Shown here piece after piece: positions 54,843-62,469 of a stretch of DNA of 64,000 bases. The stretch comes from Candidatus Protochlamydia naegleriophila (lineage in GTDB: Bacteria > Chlamydiota > Chlamydiia > Chlamydiales > Parachlamydiaceae): the NCBI RefSeq assembly GCF_001499655.1, contig NZ_LN879502.1, forward strand, positions 372,001 through 436,000, written 5' to 3'. A program made the position numbers and the translations under genes. The first letter of the stretch is position 1. Every line of letters begins with the position of its first letter. The notes beneath the pieces are model-generated. The model did not search any database. It was not told the DNA's origin and saw nothing but the letters and a program-made list of their open reading frames with translations.

Positions 54843-55694
54843 TTAGACTTGAACGTTCATGATCGTTTTTGTCGATTCTAAAGCCTTGTTTAACAAACTA
54901 GTGAACAATTCAATCTGCTGCTGTACATAACCCATTTTGATTTGAATAGTCAGCATGCTTGCAGGAGTCATTTGAACCTTTGTGAGGTTCATATATTCAA
55001 TCGTTTGGCTTAAATGCTCGAGTTGATATTGGCTGCTTGTTAGATAACCAAGGAAGCGTTTAATGGGATTGGGACTGTTGATGTCTGTTGCTTGTCCAAC
55101 AGGAGGCGTGTATTCAACACCTGCTTTGGAAAGAGCGATTTTTAAGTTGTCGTCTATGTGTGTCAAACGATTGCGCAAAAGCGTTTGATACGAAGGCTTA
55201 ATATCGGTATGTGCTTGATTTAATTGAGTCTTGACCTGATCGATTTGTGCAATGACCGTTTGAGCCTGATTCTTGAGCTCCTCAGGAGTCAAATGAGCGA
55301 TTTTAGAGACCTTTGTGTTGAGCTTCTTGACCTCTTCCATTAAAGAAGATGGGGTCGCCTTCTTATCAACACTCGAAATTCCCTCCACCTCATCAGAACC
55401 GCGATGCTGGCGCTTTTTGTTCTCTTGATCCGTTGCCGTTCCATTACTTTGGACCGTGACGTTGTTGTCTCCAAAAATTGGATTATCCACAGGATGAATC
55501 CCCTCGGGAGCAACCATTGTTCCATCTAGTCTTTGAAAAGTTGGCTGGGCTGTATGCGAAGTGTCTAAAAGAGTTTGAAAGTGCTCTTTATTAGGCGCCA
55601 TACGTTCGAGCTCTTCATGAGCCGCGGCAGGCTGCTGCTTGCTAAGCGCTTCACTAACCTTTTTCACTGCTTCGACTTTTTGTTCTAATGCCAT
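54843..55694 (-). CDS. SctI-like inner rod protein (CT668 position)
   Basis: The 283-residue product has a long hydrophilic N-terminal part. Its C-terminal ~65 residues have a pattern typical of SctI inner-rod/adaptor proteins: TIEYMNLTKVQMTPASMLTIQIK followed by YVQQQIELFTSLLNKALESTKTIMN, i.e. a P-x-x-L-L-x-x-Q-like helix, a turn and a final amphipathic helix. It stands between the needle gene and sctN, as chlamydial CT668 does. The N-terminal extension makes it far longer than other SctI (~80-150). AAAGGA lies before the ATG. I rate rod function as likely by pattern and position, not proven. Confidence 0.7.
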   Translation of the reverse strand: MALEQKVEAVKKVSEALSKQQPAAAHEELERMAPNKEHFQTLLDTSHTAQPTFQRLDGTMVAPEGIHPVDNPIFGDNNVTVQSNGTATDQENKKRQHRGSDEVEGISSVDKKATPSSLMEEVKKLNTKVSKIAHLTPEELKNQAQTVIAQIDQVKTQLNQAHTDIKPSYQTLLRNRLTHIDDNLKIALSKAGVEYTPPVGQATDINSPNPIKRFLGYLTSSQYQLEHLSQTIEYMNLTKVQMTPASMLTIQIKMGYVQQQIELFTSLLNKALESTKTIMNVQV

Positions 55695-55807
55695 GACAAG
55701 CTTTCCTTTGCCTTTAAGGTGTTTAGAGAATAACCAATGACCCGGGAAGAATTCGAGTCTTCCAACTCTTATTCAAAATCGTAAAGATCAAACTCAACCC
55801 GAGGTCA

Positions 55808-55846
55808 TAATCGGGGCTAAACCAAGGTTTAGCCAGCCGACGATTA
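55808..55846 (-). terminator. Strong hairpin at the sctF stop codon
   Basis: GGCTAAACC (55815-55823) and GGTTTAGCC (55826-55834) pair perfectly around AA; outer arms TAATCG (55808-55813) and CGATTA (55841-55846) also pair and include the sctF stop. No T-run follows, so it may be an attenuator or an RNA stabiliser that raises needle mRNA over the downstream genes. Confidence 0.6.
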
Positions 55847-56140
55847 TCCTTTAACGTTACGAGCCATTGATGAGATCGCTGAGTTCGATGCACTCACAAC
55901 AGCTGTTGACATCTCTGATAATTGAGAAAGGTGGTTCATCAACATTTGCATGTCGAACATATCGGCAATACTGATAGAACTACGTCTTGCCTTTAAGATT
56001 TCCAGCTTTCTTTTAGCACTCACCGTTGCGTCGTTGACGATGCTAATCAAAAAGTCAACCTTAAAACCTTGTTCTACATAGTTACCCTGAAAGTCAGCAC
56101 CGCTTCCACCACCTGTCGTATATCCGGCACCGTTTGCCAT
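55844..56140 (-). CDS. sctF: Type III secretion needle protein SctF (CdsF)
   Basis: SctF polymerises into the needle. The 98-residue product has a Gly-rich N-terminus, then the helix-turn-helix of needle subunits: KVDFLISIVNDATVSAKRKLEILKAR, then SISIADMFDMQMLMNHLSQLSEMSTAVVSASNSAISSMARN with a hydrophobic C-terminal helix. Size and layout match chlamydial CdsF (CT666, 83 residues). AGGAGGAG lies four bases before the ATG. A consensus promoter lies about 330 bases upstream and a strong hairpin covers the stop. It is separated from its co-chaperone genes sctE/sctG by the inserted glycosyltransferase gene. Confidence 0.85.
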   Translation of the reverse strand: MANGAGYTTGGGSGADFQGNYVEQGFKVDFLISIVNDATVSAKRKLEILKARRSSISIADMFDMQMLMNHLSQLSEMSTAVVSASNSAISSMARNVKG

Positions 56141-56408
56141 ATTCTCCTCCTACTACTTCATCTTATTAATGTTAGATAATAAGCTCAGTAGGGAATTCAG
56201 ATTTGGGAAATTACACTTCCTGAAGTCCTTCAAGAGAGTTAGAGTCTCTTTCACGACTTCGATTCTGAAACGCTACAACACTTAAACTTTTTTCACTTCA
56301 ACCAAACTCTTTTTGCTCAAGTTAAGAAGAACTCACTCTATTGTACCTACTCGATTCCTTCTTGTAACTTCTTAACTTCTCCTTCAGCTCAATTTATTTG
56401 AGGGGCTC

Positions 56409-56427
56409 TCCTATGATCACCATAGGA
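56409..56427 (-). ncRNA. Hairpin in the sctF 5' leader
   Basis: TCCTATG (56409-56415) and CATAGGA (56421-56427) form a perfect 7-bp stem with loop ATCAC inside the ~320-base leader expected from the sctF promoter. It may be a leader control element; a protein frame in this leader was not found. Confidence 0.35.
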
Positions 56428-56467
56428 CCTAACAAGATTGTTTAAATCCTCTTCCCTCTCATTTTTA

Positions 56468-56496
56468 ATTATAGCAGACCAGATTAATTAAATCAA
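56468..56496 (-). promoter_or_regulatory. Consensus promoter upstream of sctF
   Basis: On the minus strand TTGATT (56496-56491), a 17-base spacer and perfect TATAAT (56473-56468) form a near-consensus promoter. Transcription would start near 56461 and run through a leader of about 320 bases to the sctF ATG at 56140. The 520-base spacer contains no gene. Confidence 0.65.
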
Positions 56497-56663
56497 TATA
56501 GTCTCAATTTTATTAAAATTATTATTTGTAAAATCTTTGTTTTTAAGGTTTTTTACTAATGGTTTGATTTTTGATGGTCACATTATTAATGATACTAATC
56601 TGGTAAATTGCTTAACAAAATCAATGTCGGGTCTTTTTCACTGTTTTTGTTTGCCTTTTTTAA

Positions 56664-57359
56664 TTAAATGTCAATCAGGTAATGGGAGTAATTACTAAAA
56701 GTTTCTTTTTTGATGACTTTAAAATCCAAGTCGGATAGACCTGATGGATCGCTTTCCAGTTCTTTGAGAATGTTGATAAAGCGTGCCTTGTTAGCGTGGT
56801 GTTCGGGAGTGCCCCCTGAATAGTCATGAGAGAGACTTTCATAGATGCCGGGGCGTCTGATCCAGGAGAGCCCGCTTTCAACAACCCGGACAATTAAATC
56901 ATCATCTTCGATGCCATAGCCCCAGTATTGGTTCGAATAGCCATTAATCCTCTCAAAGTCGGCTTTATTGAATAAGACGACTCCTCCAAAGTAGTTTTTG
57001 TAAGCGAGCCCTTTACCTATCCATTCTCTAAATTGACTGACATCGGCAGCCAGATGTGTGGGAACGTTTGGGAAAGAGTAGTCTGCAGATGTTGGAAGCA
57101 TATCGACATCGTGAAAGCAGAAGTAGTCGAATTCCCCTTGGGTCAAGATAAAGCCTACATTTAGCAGTTTGCCTCTGTTAAACGATTTACCAGGTGTTTG
57201 TTCGATGATGAAAATGTGATAATCGACTGCGGGGCATAATTCTTTCATTTTAGGGGGAAAAGAATGCAGGAATTCTGCTAAGTGTTCTTCGCGATTGCGG
57301 TAGGGGATGATGAGGGCCATTTTATGCATGGCTGTGGAGGTGGTGCAAGATTCAATCAT
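56664..57359 (-). CDS. GT7-family beta-1,4-galactosyltransferase-like glycosyltransferase
   Basis: The 231-residue product follows the pattern of animal beta-1,4-galactosyltransferases (CAZy GT7): IIPYRNREEHLAEFL (17-31), FNRGKLLNVGF (60-70), the metal-binding DVD (84-86), YFGGV (123-127), INGYSNQYWGYGIEDDD (138-154) and a later His (178) at the place of the family's metal ligand. All catalytic elements look intact, so transfer of galactose or xylose from a UDP-sugar is expected. It has no membrane anchor or signal peptide, unlike animal Golgi enzymes, so it is cytosolic or a secretion substrate. It lies inside the T3SS block, between sctG and sctF, where chlamydiae have no such gene. Start ATG at 57359 lacks a clear ribosome site; ATG 57320 is an alternative. 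Its target is unknown. Confidence 0.88.
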   Translation of the reverse strand: MIESCTTSTAMHKMALIIPYRNREEHLAEFLHSFPPKMKELCPAVDYHIFIIEQTPGKSFNRGKLLNVGFILTQGEFDYFCFHDVDMLPTSADYSFPNVPTHLAADVSQFREWIGKGLAYKNYFGGVVLFNKADFERINGYSNQYWGYGIEDDDLIVRVVESGLSWIRRPGIYESLSHDYSGGTPEHHANKARFINILKELESDPSGLSDLDFKVIKKETFSNYSHYLIDI

Positions 57360-57557
57360 AGTTTAAAAGCGCTTAAAGGGTCGTTTTAAATTTTTATTTT
57401 GCTTGCTGTGGTGTGCTTTTGGATTGTTTTTTGAGCCGATTTGCGGTCCTTGATTGTGTTTTCGGCCGTTTTGATGAAACCTACGAACGTGCTTGGATCG
57501 GGTGAGCGTGCTAGGTAAGTTATTTTGTTTCTCACTGCCTAGTACGCTCACAAGGCA
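57360..57557. other. sctG-glycosyltransferase spacer with inverted repeat and doubtful ORF
   Basis: The 198-base spacer holds the 13-bp inverted repeat TGAGCGTGCTAGG (57503-57515) and CCTAGTACGCTCA (57538-57550), one mismatch and 22-base loop, just after the sctG stop. A minus-strand 62-codon frame (57363-57551, GTG start) encodes a basic Asn/Gln/Lys/His-rich peptide, but without ribosome site, so I do not treat it as a gene. The repeat may be a terminator or mark the edge of an insertion. Confidence 0.45.
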
Positions 57558-58028
57558 TTATTTTTCTTCTTTTTCCTCATCAGCCGCTTGGCCGGCTTGT
57601 TGAGCAAAAAATGGTGCTTTGGCTGTTTTGGAAAGATCTTTATCAGCCCATTCTAAAGAGATAGTCCCCAGATTCTTAATCGTTGGATCGGTTGTTTTTT
57701 CTATTGCTTCTTGGATGAGTTTTTCACCTTTCTTGCGTTTAGCTTTATTCAGCAATAAACACATTCCCAAAAAGGTTTGGGCTAGATAATTTTCAGGTTC
57801 TACTTGTAAAACAGATTCAAAAATGCGGGTGGCTTCTTTGAGTTCAAGTTTATTAAGCGCAATATAGCCGAGCCCAATTTGAGGAGCTGTGCTATGAGGG
57901 CTTAAAGCTTGAGCCGCATGAAAGATACGAGTAGAGCTTGTTTCATCAAGCTGCTTAACTGCTACAAAGCCTGCCTCGATCAGTAAGGCGAAGTCTTCTT
58001 TAAATTCATCTATTTTTTCTTGATTCAT
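57558..58028 (-). CDS. sctG: TPR needle co-chaperone SctG-like (CdsG)
   Basis: The 156-residue product has about three tetratricopeptide units (STRIFHAAQALSPHSTAPQIGLGYIAL; KEATRIFESVLQVEPENYLAQTFLGMCLL) and an acidic end. PscG/YscG-type TPR chaperones pair with a small SctE partner to hold the needle subunit in the cytoplasm, and CdsE/CdsG do so for CdsF in Chlamydia. The 80-residue sctE-like gene precedes it by 162 bases. The order here (E, G, then glycosyltransferase, then F) differs from chlamydial E-F-G. AAAGGA lies ten bases before the ATG. Confidence 0.8.
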   Translation of the reverse strand: MNQEKIDEFKEDFALLIEAGFVAVKQLDETSSTRIFHAAQALSPHSTAPQIGLGYIALNKLELKEATRIFESVLQVEPENYLAQTFLGMCLLLNKAKRKKGEKLIQEAIEKTTDPTIKNLGTISLEWADKDLSKTAKAPFFAQQAGQAADEEKEEK

Positions 58029-58190
58029 AACACAAGTCCTTTGTTTCCATCATTATAGTGTGATGTACACAAAACATCTTAAAACAAGCTCTTGTAAGTG
58101 TAAGAAGCTTTTTTTAGGTAGTCTGTGTATCAAAATCAATTCATTTTTTATCGTAGAAAAAAGTCAAATTGCGCGCAATGACACGTTAAT

Positions 58191-58433
58191 TTATTTGGGA
58201 TTGAAGCGCGAGATGACTTTGAGTAAGGAGGTATAACCATGAAGAAGCAGGCCGAAGCGGTCAAATTCTTCCTGGTTTTCTCCCGAGCGTAGAGCTTCTT
58301 TGATTTTTTGGATCCTTTCTTCTACTTTTTGACGGAGCTCTTTATTCTTTTTAGAATTTTTTAGTTCTGTTTCCAATTCAAAGACAAACTCTTCAACCGG
58401 TTTTTTCTTTTTTTGACTTTCTAAACCAAACAT
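58191..58433 (-). CDS. sctE: Small needle co-chaperone SctE-like (CdsE, CT665-type)
   Basis: The 80-residue product starts MFGLESQKKKKPVEEFVFEL and ends in a helix LHGYTSLLKVISRFNPK, the pattern of the small CT665 protein of Chlamydia, which with CdsG holds the needle subunit. I place the start at 58433 because GAGG precedes it by six bases; an ATG at 58445 overlaps that site. It directly follows sctD by 111 bases. The whole product is soluble and highly charged. This T3SS 'E' protein is unrelated to the translocator also called SctE in other nomenclature. Confidence 0.8.
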   Translation of the reverse strand: MFGLESQKKKKPVEEFVFELETELKNSKKNKELRQKVEERIQKIKEALRSGENQEEFDRFGLLLHGYTSLLKVISRFNPK

Positions 58434-58544
58434 TTCAAACCTCATTGAGTTTATAACCCAACTGAGAGGGGGTTAACGAAAGCTAAACCTTTGCGTTAGC
58501 CCAGACTCGGATGGGTAGTTAAATAAAAGCTTAAAGCATGATGA

Positions 58545-60425
58545 TTACTTATAATCAATGCGATATTTTGTCCCATCTTTTTCCAAAAAGACGGCATGGG
58601 GCTTAATACTTGTAATGACCATGCTATCTAAGCTGTCGCCTTCTGATAAAATACGGCCATTGATGACAACCGTGTAGCGAGTGCCTAGGCGAGACTGTCC
58701 CGTAATTTCGTAGCGGTCGGATAGATTGACAATGCCCATCTCTGGTGCTTCAGATTTGATGTAGTTATTGACAAGACGCACTCCTGAAATGCCTTTAATC
58801 TTTGCAATGAGCTGCGTGATTTCTCCCGCCTTATCGGACGGAGCATTGCCCGAGAGTGTGACCTCGCCTCCATTGGCTATCTTTGCTGAGACACCTCTTA
58901 AATTGAAGGTCTGGAGCCAGACATTAATTTGAGTGATGACATCTTCTTCAACAACCACCTGTTTTTTTAAAAGATCTAAATAAGGGAAGTTCACGCTGAT
59001 GTAATCTGATAATTGTTCAGCTTGCTTGCGGGTCTCCAAGTAGCCCGATAAGATAAACTGGCCAGCTTCTGGAGAGTGGATGGTGATTCCTTTCCAGGCG
59101 GGATCTTTGGAGAGAACCGAATTAATTTCACGCCAAACAAATTCATCGATAATGATACCGCTATCGTCGATGTTTTTAATAAATTTCAAACCTTGCAGGT
59201 TATACATGAGCTGATTTTTTTCTGCCTGGCTGCGTACGTGTCCGAGCAAGAGTAAATTGCCGCTGGTCTTGTTATACGAATGACGCACTGCAGGAAAAGA
59301 GTCGAGTGCTTGTTGAACGAGCTCGGGAGCATTTTCTTGAGTCAGCGTGACGACAGGTTCGCTTTTAAAGAGGGCGGTCGTCCCAATGCCTGCTAATACA
59401 AATAAGCCAATGATGATGGCGAGTAGAATGTAGGGACCAAAATGGTGGGCAGGCTCTGGAGGAGGTGTAGCCGCTGCTGCTTCCACTTCCACAGGCGCAG
59501 GAGGAGGAACTTCTTCTATTTTAGGCGCTTCCTCTTCGTGTTGTAAAACTTTGACGATGGATGGAAGAAGAGGGGAAATAATTGTTTGCATTTCGCCTTC
59601 GCGATCATAAACGACAAACGAGGTCGTTCCGATTGTCACAATCATGCTTGGTATGAGTGCTTGCTTGCCTTCGACTGGAGCTCCGCTGACCAGCACGCCA
59701 TTGCGGCTTTTTAAATCTTCAATGGCCAAACTGTCTTCTGGAGAGACGATAATTTTGGCGTGTTGGCGCGAAACGCTCGTGTCTTGAAAGACGATGTCGC
59801 AACTGTGCGGGTCGGTTCCCAGGATATAGCTATGTCCGGCCTGCATGTAAAATTCAGCCCCATTATTCGGGCCCCCGATGACTTTTAGCAGCCAGCGTCC
59901 AGTTTCTGCGATGCCAAAATTAATCTCGGCTAAAGGAGAAAAAGACTCTTCGTCTTCGTCAAAGATAGTGTCATTCTCTTTTTCCTCTTCCGATTCTGAT
60001 CGGTCTTGAGAATGAAGCGGATAGGCAGAGGCTGGATTGGGATGGTCATCAATTTCTATGGGAGTTTGCTCAGATGGTTCTTTAACTTCTGAGGGAGAGC
60101 CTTCGTCTAGAACATGGGCCGATGTATCGGTATAATAGCGGAAAACCTCATTTCCAATTTTGACTGTATCACCCTGTTGTAAAATGCGGGGCTGCTCGCC
60201 AATTTCTTCTTCATTGATTTGAATGGGATTAGTCGAGCTCAAATTTTCAACAGAAATCCCTTCGGGTGTGCGTCTTGCAACCAGGTGTTTGCGAGAAGTA
60301 AGTGGATCTTGGATGACAAGCTGGCATTCATCGGGATCTCTTCCGATTACCCATGTATCGCCATTTTCTAGGGAAAGAATTAATCCCTTAAGGTCTCCTT
60401 CTTCTGCTACTAGTCTCGCAACCAT
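58545..60425 (-). CDS. sctD: Type III secretion inner membrane ring protein SctD (CdsD) with two FHA domains
   Basis: SctD forms the outer ring of the inner membrane base. The 626-residue product has FHA domain 1 (residues ~20-105, WVIGRDPDECQLVIQDPLTSRKH) and an acidic linker. FHA domain 2 follows (~185-275, YILGTDPHSCDIVFQDTSVSRQHAKI, SRNGVLVSG). One membrane segment (PYILLAIIIGLFVLAGIGTTALF, ~335-360) precedes periplasmic BON-like ring modules. Two FHA domains are the chlamydial version (CT664); other SctD have one or none clearly. FHA domains bind phosphothreonine, so the cluster kinase is a plausible regulator. A good promoter lies 34 bases upstream. Confidence 0.95.
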   Translation of the reverse strand: MVARLVAEEGDLKGLILSLENGDTWVIGRDPDECQLVIQDPLTSRKHLVARRTPEGISVENLSSTNPIQINEEEIGEQPRILQQGDTVKIGNEVFRYYTDTSAHVLDEGSPSEVKEPSEQTPIEIDDHPNPASAYPLHSQDRSESEEEKENDTIFDEDEESFSPLAEINFGIAETGRWLLKVIGGPNNGAEFYMQAGHSYILGTDPHSCDIVFQDTSVSRQHAKIIVSPEDSLAIEDLKSRNGVLVSGAPVEGKQALIPSMIVTIGTTSFVVYDREGEMQTIISPLLPSIVKVLQHEEEAPKIEEVPPPAPVEVEAAAATPPPEPAHHFGPYILLAIIIGLFVLAGIGTTALFKSEPVVTLTQENAPELVQQALDSFPAVRHSYNKTSGNLLLLGHVRSQAEKNQLMYNLQGLKFIKNIDDSGIIIDEFVWREINSVLSKDPAWKGITIHSPEAGQFILSGYLETRKQAEQLSDYISVNFPYLDLLKKQVVVEEDVITQINVWLQTFNLRGVSAKIANGGEVTLSGNAPSDKAGEITQLIAKIKGISGVRLVNNYIKSEAPEMGIVNLSDRYEITGQSRLGTRYTVVINGRILSEGDSLDSMVITSIKPHAVFLEKDGTKYRIDYK

Positions 60426-60458
60426 ATTTTACCCACTGAGTTAAAGAAAAAACATTCT

Positions 60459-60487
60459 ATTATCATTTATCAGAAAAAAAATTGCAA
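60459..60487 (-). promoter_or_regulatory. Promoter of sctD
   Basis: On the minus strand TTGCAA (60487-60482), 17 bases and GATAAT (60464-60459) lie about 35 bases before the sctD ATG. A perfect TTGACA lies further up at 60533-60528 but lacks a good -10 partner. Confidence 0.5.
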
Positions 60488-60624
60488 ATCCATGCGGTTT
60501 CTTTTGTAACGCTTCGATTGGTTTGCTTGTCAAGACATTGAGGTACTCTAGCCAAGCAGCCTTATGTCGATTAGATTAAGGCAAAATACACCTCTTATAC
60601 CTCATTTGAATGGCATTGGTATAA

Positions 60625-61011
60625 TTAGTGGTGTTTTAATGTCTCTTTTCGCCAAAAATCTAAAATGCTCACAAAATCTTCAAGTTTTTCCCGGAAGTCC
60701 TTATAGGTACTATTGTAGTCTAGCTCTAGCGAAAGCGTCAACACATTCCCTTCTCCATTTAACCCAATTGCAGCTCCTCGAGTGCCTCGTCCGAATAGAT
60801 TGGCTTCCATTGCCTTAAATAAAAATGCATCGAGATTGTCTTGAGGGCATGCTCCAATGACCCCTTTGAATAGATAACTATGAGGACTTTGAATTAAATC
60901 TATTTGGATCTCATCTTCAAATGGAACGGTATAATGGCCAGGTTCTGGAGCGATGATCAAATCTTCCATTTCGAGCTCTCGGCCTAGTTGACGAATGAAA
61001 TTATCCAGCAT
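60625..61011 (-). CDS. CesT-family type III secretion chaperone (CT663-like)
   Basis: The 128-residue acidic product shows the class I chaperone pattern: N-terminal helix (LDNFIRQLGRELEME), strands around YTVPFEDEIQIDLIQ, FKGVIGACPQD, a helix with FLFKAMEANLFGRGTRGAAIGLNGEGNVL and a final helix (REKLEDFVSILDFWRKETL). It lies next to sctD just as CT663 does in Chlamydia. From memory CT663 was also described as a regulator that contacts RNA polymerase and sigma66, so a double role is possible here. The likely client is the upstream 431-residue protein or SctD-adjacent effectors. AAGGAA seven bases before the ATG supports the start; a possible RNA fold overlaps it. Confidence 0.85.
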   Translation of the reverse strand: MLDNFIRQLGRELEMEDLIIAPEPGHYTVPFEDEIQIDLIQSPHSYLFKGVIGACPQDNLDAFLFKAMEANLFGRGTRGAAIGLNGEGNVLTLSLELDYNSTYKDFREKLEDFVSILDFWRKETLKHH

Positions 61012-61013
61012 AA

Positions 61014-61082
61014 ATAGGTTCCTTCATAAAAAAAGGATGAAAAAGTCAAGGGATCAAGAACCTATGTACTTTAACATCCTTT
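61014..61082 (-). promoter_or_regulatory. Interleaved inverted repeats over the chaperone ribosome site
   Basis: ATAGGTTC (61014-61021) can pair with GAACCTAT (61058-61065), and AAAGGATG (61032-61039) with CATCCTTT (61075-61082). The pairs are interleaved (A-B-A'-B'), as in a pseudoknot. One arm covers part of the AAGGAA ribosome site of the chaperone gene, so it could control translation. Each pair is only 8 bp in an AT-rich region. Confidence 0.4.
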
Positions 61083-61128
61083 ATTAATTATTTAGCTAGT
61101 AATAATTTTAAAAAATTACCCCTTCCGT

Positions 61129-62424
61129 TTATGCAGGACTCAAAGAGTGTGCTTTGAATACGCTGTCAGTGATTTTGTTGACGAAGTCTACTAAGTCTTT
61201 GAAGTCTGCTTTTTCCTGATCTTTAGATCTGGCTGTTGAATCTCCATATTTTCTAAGCAGATCCAAGTAACCATCGTTCATGACCTTGAGGGCTTCGAGG
61301 CTGCCTCTTTCTGCAATGATTCCAGATTGGATTGCAGAACCGGCACCTGCAACAACGTTCTTGACTATTTGTTGCTTGAGGTCAGATTGAAGGTTTAATT
61401 CCTGAGTACGTGTATTGATGAGCTGTCTCAAGTACTCGGGTCTATCCATGTTTTGAAGCGATTTTTCATGCCCTGCAATTTCTTTATCGTACTGAGCTAA
61501 TTTTTTTTCATCTGCTGGTGTAAGAGGAGGATTTCTAGTTTGAACTCCATTGGGATCGGTGCTGACGACAGGCGATCTTTGCTCAATTTCATCTCTCTGG
61601 GCTTTTACTTTATCGAGATTTTGCTGTTCGATCTTTTTATCGGCGGCAAGGGTTTTTTCAGCGTCTTTGCGTGCTGTGGCTGCATTACCCCAGGTCTGTG
61701 CAAGCGAAATGGCAGCGACACCAGCCTGAATGAAGGAGGTGATGGCTTCAACCATTTTTTCGGCCGCTTGGGCTTGGGCAATCATCAAGGTTAATTCGGA
61801 TTGAGTGGTCGTAATGGCTATAGTCAATTCGCGTGCCTTAAGCTCGACTTGGGCTTCCAAGTAGCTTGTGTCTCTTTTGAGGTTAAGCAGTTCATCCATA
61901 ATGGCTGAAAAGTTAGCCAAAAAGGATGGGTTAAAGAATGGGTTGGAAGCCAATTGCTTGATAGGGTCGCCCCCACCTGGAGGGGGAGTGGATGACGTGG
62001 TAGAAGTTCCTTCTGTCTTGCCGTTTGGATCTTTCATGCCCAAATTGGCCATCGCCACTTTAGTTTGATAGTCGATGATGGCATCATAAACGGCTTGTGA
62101 AGTTTTGTCATCTTTTGGCAGCGAAAAAGTAAGGGCGATCATCACCGCTTGTTTAATAGCTTCTGCAAGGGGAGGATCAAGAACCGGTGCTGAAGCAGAA
62201 GTACTAAAGGAACCCGTAATGCGGAAATTTTGCCCTTCTAATATATTGAAGGTTTCGATCGTATCGGCTTTATTCGGATCGCCTTTTACAATATCAATAG
62301 AAACTCGTCCACTACTACCTTGTATGCTGACATCAACATCATTATCCACGCCTGGACGATCATATTGAAGATTAAGGTTGAATGTTGGATCGTTTGTTCC
62401 ACCACTAGGAATATTACCACCCAT
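61129..62424 (-). CDS. Possible type III translocator or secreted protein with coiled coil
   Basis: The 431-residue product starts at ATG 62424 (AAAAGGAG ten bases before; the frame opens at a TTG 62457). The N-terminus is Gly/Asn-rich with beta-type strands, then a linker with a TPPPGGGD turn. A long coiled-coil/helical middle follows (DTSYLEAQVELKARELTIAIT) with a hydrophobic segment MVEAITSFIQAGVAAISLAQTW. A second coiled coil (EKTLAADKKIEQQNLDKVKAQ) and a weaker hydrophobic part VVAGAGSAIQSGIIA follow. IpaB/SipB/YopB-type translocators combine such coiled coils and hydrophobic helices. It directly precedes a chaperone gene (117 bases), suggesting chaperone-client pairing. I recognise no close family. 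Confidence 0.75.
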   Translation of the reverse strand: MGGNIPSGGTNDPTFNLNLQYDRPGVDNDVDVSIQGSSGRVSIDIVKGDPNKADTIETFNILEGQNFRITGSFSTSASAPVLDPPLAEAIKQAVMIALTFSLPKDDKTSQAVYDAIIDYQTKVAMANLGMKDPNGKTEGTSTTSSTPPPGGGDPIKQLASNPFFNPSFLANFSAIMDELLNLKRDTSYLEAQVELKARELTIAITTTQSELTLMIAQAQAAEKMVEAITSFIQAGVAAISLAQTWGNAATARKDAEKTLAADKKIEQQNLDKVKAQRDEIEQRSPVVSTDPNGVQTRNPPLTPADEKKLAQYDKEIAGHEKSLQNMDRPEYLRQLINTRTQELNLQSDLKQQIVKNVVAGAGSAIQSGIIAERGSLEALKVMNDGYLDLLRKYGDSTARSKDQEKADFKDLVDFVNKITDSVFKAHSLSPA

Positions 62425-62469
62425 AGTGTGTCTCCTTTTTAAATGATACGATGACAATCGATCTAGCTG

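Noticed and set aside
57363-57551. 62-codon minus-strand ORF between sctG and the glycosyltransferase gene
   Set aside because: No ribosome site, very biased composition and an inverted repeat within it; kept only as a note in the spacer entry.
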